Source: Anaerolineaceae bacterium
GTDB lineage: Bacteria; Chloroflexota; Anaerolineae; Anaerolineales; Anaerolineaceae
DNA: 17,636 bases
Assembly: GCA_003448875.1 (NCBI GenBank)
Contig: DLXG01000022.1
Span: 1 to 17,636 of the forward strand
Direction of reading: 5' to 3'
The notes below the pieces were generated by a model, which saw only the letters and a program-made list of their open reading frames with translations, searched no databases and had not been told where the DNA came from. Below, one piece after another: positions 6,432 to 13,418 of this stretch; the first letter of the stretch is position 1; each line of letters opens with the position of its first letter. Both the position numbers and the translations under genes were made by a program.

Positions 6432-7739
6432 ATGTTGAAGAAAGTTATGCCCTTGATCGGCCTTTTGCTGATCGCCTCGTTTGTTCTGGCAGCCTGCCAG
6501 CCGGCGGCTACCCCTGCTCCAACCACTGCGCCAGCGGAACCAACAACCGCGCCAGCGGAACCAACAACCGCTCCGGCTGAGCCGACCACTCCACCCGCTG
6601 CCGAGCAGGTGACCATCACCATCTGGCATCAGTGGGACGGTAAGTATCTGGAAGCCATTACTCAGGCTTTCAAGGATTATGAAGCAAGCCACCCGAATGT
6701 GAAGATTGACCTCTCCAAACCCGAAGATGTTGCCAACGCTTTGAATGTGGCCATTCCGGCTGGAGAAGGCCCCGACATCATCGGTTGGGCGAATGACAAA
6801 ATCGGTGAACAGGCTCTGCAGGGTAACATTGTTGCCTTGAACGACTTCGGGATTGACAAAGCCTTCCTCGAGAGCATCTACACCGAGTCAGGTATCAACG
6901 GCGTGACCTGGATGGATACCATTTGGGCACTGCCTGAAACAATGGAAGGTATTGCGCTGGTTGCCAACAAAGCCTTGGTGACCGAAGAATACCTGCCCAA
7001 AGACCCGTTTGCCTGGGATGACCTGCTGGCGAAAGCTGAGAAGTTCTATGCCGACAAGGGTATCCCCCTAATCTGCAACCAGGGCTTTGGCGCTGAAGAT
7101 GCCTACCACATGTCTCCGATTTACTTCGGTTTCGGTGTGCCGGCCTACGTGGATGAAGATGGCAATGCCTACATGGATACCCCCGAGGCTCTTGCTGCGG
7201 CGGAGTGGCTGGTCAAACTCAAAGCAGTTTCTCTGGCTGAAAACAGCTATGACATCTGCAATGCGGCTTTGCAGGAAGGCAAAGTTGGCATGTGGTGGAC
7301 CGGCCCGTGGGCAATTGCCGGTATCGAAGATGCGGGTATTGACTACACCATCGTTGCGATGGGCAAGCCCTTCGTGGGTATCAAGACCCTCATGCTGAGC
7401 AAGAACGCGGTTGATCGCGGCAAGGCCGAGGTCGCGCTGGATGTGATGAAGTACTTCACCAGCGCCGAGGTGCAGAAGAAACTGGCCCTGGTCAACAAGA
7501 CCATCCCGGCTCAGAAAGCCGCCATCGAAGATCCCGAAGTGGCTCAACTGCCGGCAGTGGCTGGATACGGTAAAGCACTGGCCATCGGTGTGCCGATGTC
7601 ACCTTCGCCCTTCTCCTCCGCTCAGTGGGGTCCGGTTGGGCGTGCTTCTGCCGCTATCTGGACCGGCGCTCAGGATCCGCAGACCGCGCTGAAGGAAGCT
7701 CAGGCTGCAATTCTGGAAGCCGTCGAAGGAATGAAGTAA
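6432..7739 (+). CDS. Sugar (maltose/maltodextrin-type) ABC transporter substrate-binding lipoprotein
   Basis: This 435-residue extracellular binding protein of the bacterial family 1 (MalE-like) group has a signal peptide with lipobox LAAC and Cys22. A repeat-derived Thr/Ala/Pro/Glu linker (about 28-57) follows, then the binding domain from VTITIWHQWDG. Family-typical segments include AITQAFKDYEASHPNVKI, AGEGPDIIGWANDKI, LPETMEGIALVANKAL, KVGMWWTGPWAI and a C-terminal SAQWGPVGRASAAIWTGAQDPQTAL. It would capture alpha-glucan oligosaccharides for the two permeases downstream; the maltodextrin assignment comes mainly from the GH13 and GH57 neighbours. GGAGG lies 6 bases before the ATG. A strong hairpin follows the stop, which would favour higher expression of this gene than of the permeases. 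Confidence 0.92.
   Translation: MLKKVMPLIGLLLIASFVLAACQPAATPAPTTAPAEPTTAPAEPTTAPAEPTTPPAAEQVTITIWHQWDGKYLEAITQAFKDYEASHPNVKIDLSKPEDVANALNVAIPAGEGPDIIGWANDKIGEQALQGNIVALNDFGIDKAFLESIYTESGINGVTWMDTIWALPETMEGIALVANKALVTEEYLPKDPFAWDDLLAKAEKFYADKGIPLICNQGFGAEDAYHMSPIYFGFGVPAYVDEDGNAYMDTPEALAAAEWLVKLKAVSLAENSYDICNAALQEGKVGMWWTGPWAIAGIEDAGIDYTIVAMGKPFVGIKTLMLSKNAVDRGKAEVALDVMKYFTSAEVQKKLALVNKTIPAQKAAIEDPEVAQLPAVAGYGKALAIGVPMSPSPFSSAQWGPVGRASAAIWTGAQDPQTALKEAQAAILEAVEGMK
6519..6602 (+). repeat. In-frame 21-base tandem repeat in the lipoprotein linker
   Basis: Three 21-base units (6519-6539, 6540-6560, 6561-6581) and a degenerate fourth each encode a version of TTAPAEP. Units 1 and 2 are nearly identical in DNA and unit 3 has drifted at third codon positions. 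The repeat lengthens the flexible tether between the lipid-anchored Cys22 and the binding domain. Because the unit is a multiple of three, gain or loss of copies would keep the frame. Confidence 0.8.
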
Positions 7740-7752
7740 GTCTGTATCTGCC

Positions 7753-7790
7753 AGGGAGAGCCCTCAAGGGGGCTCTCCCTCTTCTTTGTA
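7753..7790 (+). terminator. Intercistronic hairpin between binding protein and permeases
   Basis: An 11-base-pair perfect GC-rich stem (7753-7763 with 7770-7780) encloses a 6-base loop and is followed by the pyrimidine run CTTCTTTG. It begins 13 bases after the binding-protein stop and ends about 40 bases before the permease start. The weak, interrupted T run suggests partial termination or 3'-end stabilisation of the upstream message rather than a full stop. Such hairpins are common after sugar-binding protein genes, which need more product than the membrane subunits. Confidence 0.65.
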
Positions 7791-7829
7791 ATTCTTCCCG
7801 TTTTTGAAAACCGGAGAGAGGAGCCCGTT

Positions 7830-9050
7830 ATGGTTACCTGGAAGGGGACTCGTAAAAGCCTGACGATTTTTTTGTTTCTTTTTCCAACCATGCTGGGGAT
7901 TTTGGTGTTCAATGTTTATCCAATTGTATTGAACACCTATATTTCATTCACCAATCGGAATAAATTCCGCCCGAAACCGGATTGTGAAGTTTTCCTGACC
8001 GGTCTCCTCGATCCGCTTTGCTGGCCTCAATTCCGACAAAATGCTCAAGGGGGACTGGGTTCACCATACCGTCTGGCAGATCCGTTGTTTGCCAATTATC
8101 AAGCCTTGCTGGGTAAACTATTTTCAGCAGAGGCTTTAATGGCTTTTGGAAAAATTTTGCTGGTTTTTGTACCTCTACTTGGGGCTGTTTACGTCAACCG
8201 GAGGTTTGACCGCGAAATTGAGAGACCAATTTCCAGCGGGATGGTGTGGTTGATCGCCATCCTGCTGGTGGTGGGTCTGGCTTATGTTCTTTCGATCCGG
8301 GCGGCCTTTAATCAATTGATGTCCACCGGACCCTTCATTGTGGTTGTTTTGAGGACAATTCTATTTGTTGCCATTCGTGTTCCATTAACCTTTATCTTCG
8401 GGCTAGCGCTGGCATTGATTTTGAATGATACGCGCTTGAAAGGAAAGACCTTCTTCCGCGTGGCTTTGTTCGTGCCGTGGGGCGCTTCCTCTGTGGCGAT
8501 CCTGATGGCCTTGGTGTGGCAGTTCTTCTTCCGCCAACAAGGCACAATCAACCAGCTGTTATCACAATTGGGCATTCAGGGGCCGATCTGGCTGCAAAAC
8601 CCCGTCAGCGCATTTGGGGTGGTCGTGCTGGCGGATTTGTGGTTTTCTTATCCTTTCTTTATGGTGGCAATCCTCGGTGCGCTGCAATCCATTCCGGTGG
8701 AACTTTATGAAGCGGCCGAAGTGGATGGAGCAAACTGGTGGGTGCAATTGCAACGGATTACCCTGCCATTGATTCGTCCGGCCGTATTGCCCGCAACGGT
8801 GTTGACCTCTATCACCGCTTTTCAAATGTTCGGTACGGCTTACGCAATCACGGCTGGAGGGCCGCTGGCGGGTGCAGATACACCCGGCGCGACGGAATTT
8901 GTGATGGTGTATGCCTACCGCCAGATTTATCAATTGCAAAATTATGGGCGTGCCACCGCCTTTGCGGTGCTGATATTCATTATGCTCTTCCTCGCAACCC
9001 TGTACAGCCTGAGAATTACCCGGATCACGAAAGGAGCGTATGAATCATGA
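7830..9050 (+). CDS. Sugar ABC transporter permease (MalF-like)
   Basis: This 406-residue integral membrane protein of the binding-protein-dependent transport (BPD_transp_1) family carries the EAA coupling loop, E294AAEVDGANWWVQLQRITLP, which docks on the ATPase. The C-terminal region has the FQMFGTAYAITAGGP segment typical of MalF/UgpA-type permeases. It is longer than the usual 290-300 residues. Between the first membrane helix (about 12-38) and the conserved core (from about 170) there is an insert with an outside loop containing two cysteines (C52, C64), then two further hydrophobic stretches (about 106-122 and 137-157). This resembles the longer MalF branch. AGGAG lies 6 bases before the ATG. 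The stop overlaps the next start (9047-9050). Confidence 0.9.
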   Translation: MVTWKGTRKSLTIFLFLFPTMLGILVFNVYPIVLNTYISFTNRNKFRPKPDCEVFLTGLLDPLCWPQFRQNAQGGLGSPYRLADPLFANYQALLGKLFSAEALMAFGKILLVFVPLLGAVYVNRRFDREIERPISSGMVWLIAILLVVGLAYVLSIRAAFNQLMSTGPFIVVVLRTILFVAIRVPLTFIFGLALALILNDTRLKGKTFFRVALFVPWGASSVAILMALVWQFFFRQQGTINQLLSQLGIQGPIWLQNPVSAFGVVVLADLWFSYPFFMVAILGALQSIPVELYEAAEVDGANWWVQLQRITLPLIRPAVLPATVLTSITAFQMFGTAYAITAGGPLAGADTPGATEFVMVYAYRQIYQLQNYGRATAFAVLIFIMLFLATLYSLRITRITKGAYES

Positions 9051-9892
9051 TAAGGAAAACCCCTATCGGCGTTCGTGTATTGCAATACACCTTTCTGGTG
9101 ATGGCGGTGATTTTTGCGCTCTACCCGGTGTGGTTTGCGATTCTGGCTTCAGGGCGATCGGGAGGGCGGTTGTATACCCTCAGTCTGCCGGGTATGTTCT
9201 TCCCGGTAGAGTGGAGTTTTGAAAATTTCCGCTTTATGCTTTTTGAGCGGCCATACCTGACGTGGTTAACCAACAGTTTCAAAGTGGCCAGCATTACAAC
9301 CATCGCCAGTCTGGTGGTGTGTACTTCGGCGGCTTTTGCTCTGTCGCGTTTCCGCTTCAAAGGGCGTGAATTTTTCCTGATCTTCCTGCTGGCTATCTCC
9401 ACCTTTCCCGGCATCCTTTCACTGGTGGCGATTGCTCAGGTACTCACGGCTATTGGATTATTTGGAAAACATTTGGGGCTGATTCTCGCCTTCACTTCTG
9501 CCACGCTGGTATTTTGCACATGGAACCTGAAAGGTTACTTTGATACCATACCAATTGATCTGGAAGAGGCTGCCCAAATTGACGGCACCACACCTGTGCA
9601 AGCCTTCTTCCTGATTGCTTTGCCGTTAGCCAGGCCGGCGCTGGCGGTTACGGCTATTCTGGCCTTTATGACCGGTTGGGGAGATTTTATCTTCTCCTCA
9701 GTGCTGGTGCCGGCTCCCGATTCGGTCAAACTGGCGGTACCGGCATTGTATTCACTGGCCAACAGTGTTTCAGTGCCGTGGGGCCAGTTTGCTGCTGGTG
9801 CGGTGATTGTGGTGATTCCCACTGTTCTGGTTTATCTGGCCCTAAACCGCTACTTTGAAGCGGGCTTAACCGTTGGCGGTGTGAAAGGTTAA
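9047..9892 (+). CDS. Sugar ABC transporter permease (MalG-like)
   Basis: This 281-residue permease pairs with the MalF-like protein. It has about six membrane segments and the EAA loop E174AAQIDGTTPVQAFFLIALP, followed by GWGDFIFSSVLV as in MalG-type subunits. The ATG overlaps the previous stop as ATGA, with AAGGAG 10 bases upstream inside the preceding gene, so translation is coupled. An ATG at 9040 is out of frame. Together the two permeases and the lipoprotein need a MalK/MsmX-type ATPase, which is not encoded in this window. Confidence 0.92.
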   Translation: MIRKTPIGVRVLQYTFLVMAVIFALYPVWFAILASGRSGGRLYTLSLPGMFFPVEWSFENFRFMLFERPYLTWLTNSFKVASITTIASLVVCTSAAFALSRFRFKGREFFLIFLLAISTFPGILSLVAIAQVLTAIGLFGKHLGLILAFTSATLVFCTWNLKGYFDTIPIDLEEAAQIDGTTPVQAFFLIALPLARPALAVTAILAFMTGWGDFIFSSVLVPAPDSVKLAVPALYSLANSVSVPWGQFAAGAVIVVIPTVLVYLALNRYFEAGLTVGGVKG

Positions 9893-9915
9893 ATCAGAAC
9901 CGAAAAGGAAATTTA

Positions 9916-11694
9916 GTGGACGATTTCATATTTGGAACCTTAGCAACTGACCAGTTAAGACTAGAGCGGGTATACGGCAGCCGGGCGGGAATCAGTCATG
10001 CTTTTCGGAGAGTACCGCTTGATCCGTTACCCGCTCAACCGGTTAAGCTGGTTCTTTCGGTCGGGCCAAAAGAAACAGTCCGACGGGGGTGGGTCTATTG
10101 GACTACCGATGGAAGTGATCCAAAAGGAACGCTTGGAAAAGCTGAGAATGGTTTTTCTGCCCCGCTGTTTCTGACACATACCGAATGGGACAACGTCCTG
10201 TGGGGCTACCTGAGTTATTACGAAACCGTTTTAGCGGGTTTTCCGGCGGGCACGCTGGTGCGCTACCGTTTCGGGTTTGAGAAATGGGGAGGCGAGGAAG
10301 TATACTCGGACAAAGGTCAGATTTTTGGTTTTTATGTGGATGATGACCCTTTACCCGGCTGGAGTAAAGATGCGGTCGTCTATGAGATTTTTGTAGATCG
10401 TTTTTCTCCCGCTAAAAATCAGGCTTGGCGTAAGGTCAGGACTTTAAGCGAATTCTTCGGTGGTACCCTTAAGGGTATTGTGGAGCGCCTTGATTATATT
10501 GCGGAGCTGGGAGCTAATGTACTATGGCTGACGCCGATCTTTCCCAGCCCCTCCCATCACGGATATGATGCAACCGACTTTTTTGAGATAGAACCACGCC
10601 TGGGCAGTAAAGAGGATTTGAGGCTTCTGCTAACGGAAGCACACGACCTGGGTATTCGGATTATTTTGGATTTTGTGCCCAATCATGTTTCCAATCAGCA
10701 TCCGTTCTTTCAACAGGCTATCAGCAACCCTGAAAGCCCCTATCGGAATTGGTTTACCTTTTACCGTTACCCCGATGAATATGAAACCTTTTTTGGGGTT
10801 AAAAGTCTTCCGCAGTTGAATCTCAGATATCCACCGGCCCGCCAGTATGTGCTGGATGCTGCCCGTTACTGGCTGGAATTTGGGGTGGATGGTTTTCGGG
10901 TGGATTATGCCATAGGGCCAGCGGCCGACTTTTGGGCCGAATTTCGCATGATCACTCGCCAGACAAAACCGGACTGCTGGACGTTCGGCGAGATTGTTGA
11001 TCCCTCCGATGTTCAAATGACCTTTGCCGGGCAACTGGATGGCGCGCTAGACTTTATCTTGCTGGAAGGTTTGCGTCAGGCTATCGCATTTGGGCGCTGG
11101 AATGGCTTTCAACTTGCCTCGTTTTTAGAACGGCACCAGATTTATTTTCCGGAAGATTTCTCTCGTCCATCGTTCTTGGATAACCATGACATGAATCGTT
11201 TCCTTTGGGCGGCTGCCGGTGACCAGCGCCGGCTGAAACTGGCGGCTCTGCTCCAGTTCAGTTTGTCCGGTCCGCCGGTCATTTACTACGGCACAGAAGT
11301 GGGTTTATCCCAGCAGCGGGATGTGCGGCAGGACGGGCGCGGCGTCCCGGAAGAATCACGCCTGCCTATGCTGTGGGGAGGCGAACAAAATGCCCAATTG
11401 TTGGATTTTTACCGCCGATTGATTGGTTTTAGAAAGCAATCTACCGCATTGCGGAGAGGCACATCTGGTATTGTTGATTGTAATGAGGCTCTTGTGGTGT
11501 TGCTAAGAAGATATGAGCAGGAAAAGATCGTAACCATTATCAATCTTTCAACTGCTGAACAAACGTACTCACTTGCTGATCAATGGCTCATACAAATCCA
11601 GACAGATGAACAGTGTGTTGTGAGTTTTCATCATCCCAAGACGGATATTTTACTGCCCCCATTGAGCGGGGTAATTCTCTCGCCAATTTTATGA
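9916..11694 (+). CDS. Cytoplasmic GH13 alpha-amylase-family enzyme (neopullulanase/maltogenic amylase-like)
   Basis: This 592-residue protein lacks a signal peptide. An N-terminal beta-rich domain (about 1-145) of the kind found in cyclomaltodextrinase/neopullulanase enzymes precedes the (beta/alpha)8 barrel (about 150-490) and a short C-terminal beta domain. All four GH13 regions are intact: DFVPNH (252-257), GFRVD with nucleophile D330, FGEI with acid/base E359, and FLDNHD with D425. The likely role is hydrolysis of imported maltodextrins or cyclodextrins to small sugars; exact specificity is not readable. The start is a GTG at 9916 with AGGA 6 bases upstream, 23 bases after the MalG-like gene. 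The 3' end overlaps the next gene as ATGA. Confidence 0.9.
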   Translation: MDDFIFGTLATDQLRLERVYGSRAGISHAFRRVPLDPLPAQPVKLVLSVGPKETVRRGWVYWTTDGSDPKGTLGKAENGFSAPLFLTHTEWDNVLWGYLSYYETVLAGFPAGTLVRYRFGFEKWGGEEVYSDKGQIFGFYVDDDPLPGWSKDAVVYEIFVDRFSPAKNQAWRKVRTLSEFFGGTLKGIVERLDYIAELGANVLWLTPIFPSPSHHGYDATDFFEIEPRLGSKEDLRLLLTEAHDLGIRIILDFVPNHVSNQHPFFQQAISNPESPYRNWFTFYRYPDEYETFFGVKSLPQLNLRYPPARQYVLDAARYWLEFGVDGFRVDYAIGPAADFWAEFRMITRQTKPDCWTFGEIVDPSDVQMTFAGQLDGALDFILLEGLRQAIAFGRWNGFQLASFLERHQIYFPEDFSRPSFLDNHDMNRFLWAAAGDQRRLKLAALLQFSLSGPPVIYYGTEVGLSQQRDVRQDGRGVPEESRLPMLWGGEQNAQLLDFYRRLIGFRKQSTALRRGTSGIVDCNEALVVLLRRYEQEKIVTIINLSTAEQTYSLADQWLIQIQTDEQCVVSFHHPKTDILLPPLSGVILSPIL

Positions 11695-13382
11695 AACTTA
11701 CTCGACTGAGACATATCACAGTTTTAATCATTATCCTGTCTTTGCTGGGGGCCTGTACCACCCCGCAGAAACCGTCCAACGAGGGTGCGGTTGCTACATC
11801 CACTCCCACCCTCACAATCACTCCGACCACTAATCTAATAGTTAAACCGGAATGGTGGAAATCGGCGGTTTTCTATCAGGTGTTTGTGCGTAGTTTTTAT
11901 GACTCTGATGGAGATGGAATTGGCGATTTTCGGGGATTGATTCAGAAATTGGACTATTTGAATGATGGTGATCCCAACACGACCGGTGATTTGGGGATTA
12001 ATGCCATTTGGTTGATGCCTGTTAATCCCTCGCCGTCTTATCACGGGTACGATGTGACCGATTACTACAATGTGAATCCCGATTACGGAACGATGGATGA
12101 TTTCAGGGAATTGATAGAGGAGGCTCATCAGCGCAGCATTAAAGTGATTATTGATTTGGTGATCAATCATACATCTACCCAGCACCCCTGGTTTCAACAG
12201 GCATTAAACCCGCAATCTTCTTACCATAATTATTACATCTGGCGGGACGAAAATCCGGGTTACAGCGGACCGGATGGACAAAAGGTCTGGCATCGCGCCT
12301 CGAATGGGAAATATTACTACGCGCTTTTCTGGGATCAAATGCCTGACCTGAACTTCCAGAATCCACAGGTCACTGAGGAAATTTATCAGATCGCTCGTTT
12401 CTGGCTGGAAGATGTGGGTGTGGATGGCTTTAGAATAGATGCTGCAAAACACTTGATAGAAGAAGGAACTGATCAGGAAAACACTGGTCTAACCCATGAG
12501 TGGTTTGCCAGTTTCTATCAATATTACAAGTCGCTTAATCCTCAAGCAGTTACGGTAGGGGAAGTGTGGTCAAATAGTTTTGAGGCGGTGCGCTATGTTC
12601 GTAATCAAGAGATGGACATGGTGTTCAATTTTGATCTGGCGCGCTCGATTCTAACCAACATAAACAATCGCAATGCAGTATCCCTGAGCAATACCTTGAC
12701 GTTTGAAACCCGCTTATTTCCAAAGGGGAGTATGGGAATTTTCTTGACCAATCATGATCAAGACCGGGTTATGACCGTTTTGATGAATGATGAACAAAAG
12801 GCGCGCCTGGCAGCGGCAGTTTATCTGACCAGCCCGGGTGTGCCATTTATCTACTATGGTGAAGAAATTGGATTGACCGGGCAGGGCGACCACCGCAATA
12901 TTCGCACACCGATGCACTGGTCAGCCGAACGAATGGCCGGTTTTACCAGCGGTACGCCGTGGTTATTCCCAAAAATGGATTACGCCGAGAAAAATGTGGA
13001 AGATCAACTGAAAGACCCGAACTCATTGCTCCGGTTTTACATGGATTTACTTAGAATACGCAGCCAATCGCAAGCCTTGCAAAGTGGAGAATTGTCTGCC
13101 TTGAGCAGTTCGTCATCGTCTATTTTGGCTTATGCCCGTGTCAGTCAAAACGAACAGGTGTTGATCGTCCTTAACTTAGGTAACCAGCCGCAAGAGAGAG
13201 TTACTCTTCATTCTGTTGAAGGGCTGAATCCCGGTACCTACCGCTTAAGTCCACTTTTAGGCGGACAGGTCAATACAACGATCATTGTCGAACCAGATGG
13301 AGCCTTGCAGGAATTTGAATTTCCGGCAACAATTTCGGCTAATGAAGTATTGATTTATCAGTTAATTAATTCGACTGAATAA
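11691..13382 (+). CDS. Surface-anchored GH13 alpha-amylase-like lipoprotein
   Basis: The protein has 563 residues from the ATG at 11691. A signal peptide (hydrophobic 10-20) ends in lipobox LGAC with Cys22, and a Ser/Thr/Pro linker follows (about 30-50). The GH13 barrel starts at EWWKSAVFYQVFVRSFYD. A Ca2+-binding loop DSDGDGIGD (71-79) is visible. The catalytic regions are complete: DLVINH (155-160), GFRID with nucleophile D250, VGEV with acid/base E291, and LTNHD with D356. A C-terminal beta domain ends the protein. It should cut alpha-1,4 glucans at the cell surface to feed the transporter. A longer frame opens at 11613 but would delay the signal peptide by 26 residues, and the ATGA overlap with the upstream stop supports the chosen start. 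Confidence 0.92.
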   Translation: MKLTRLRHITVLIIILSLLGACTTPQKPSNEGAVATSTPTLTITPTTNLIVKPEWWKSAVFYQVFVRSFYDSDGDGIGDFRGLIQKLDYLNDGDPNTTGDLGINAIWLMPVNPSPSYHGYDVTDYYNVNPDYGTMDDFRELIEEAHQRSIKVIIDLVINHTSTQHPWFQQALNPQSSYHNYYIWRDENPGYSGPDGQKVWHRASNGKYYYALFWDQMPDLNFQNPQVTEEIYQIARFWLEDVGVDGFRIDAAKHLIEEGTDQENTGLTHEWFASFYQYYKSLNPQAVTVGEVWSNSFEAVRYVRNQEMDMVFNFDLARSILTNINNRNAVSLSNTLTFETRLFPKGSMGIFLTNHDQDRVMTVLMNDEQKARLAAAVYLTSPGVPFIYYGEEIGLTGQGDHRNIRTPMHWSAERMAGFTSGTPWLFPKMDYAEKNVEDQLKDPNSLLRFYMDLLRIRSQSQALQSGELSALSSSSSSILAYARVSQNEQVLIVLNLGNQPQERVTLHSVEGLNPGTYRLSPLLGGQVNTTIIVEPDGALQEFEFPATISANEVLIYQLINSTE

Positions 13383-13418
13383 TTCATTTGCCTCTGAATT
13401 TAGGGGTAGCAGCCACTG

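Noticed and set aside
6407..6622. Minus-strand frame encoding a repeated Gly/Ala/Val/Ser peptide.
   Set aside because: It is the antisense reading of the 21-base linker repeat in the sugar-binding lipoprotein.
8562..8939. Minus-strand 125-codon frame opposite the MalF-like gene.
   Set aside because: It is antisense to a well-supported permease gene including its EAA loop, and its product shows no domain-like pattern.
11613..11690. Longer start for the GH13 lipoprotein.
   Set aside because: It would place 26 residues before the signal peptide and overlap the upstream gene by 82 bases; the ATG at 11691 forms a typical ATGA overlap.
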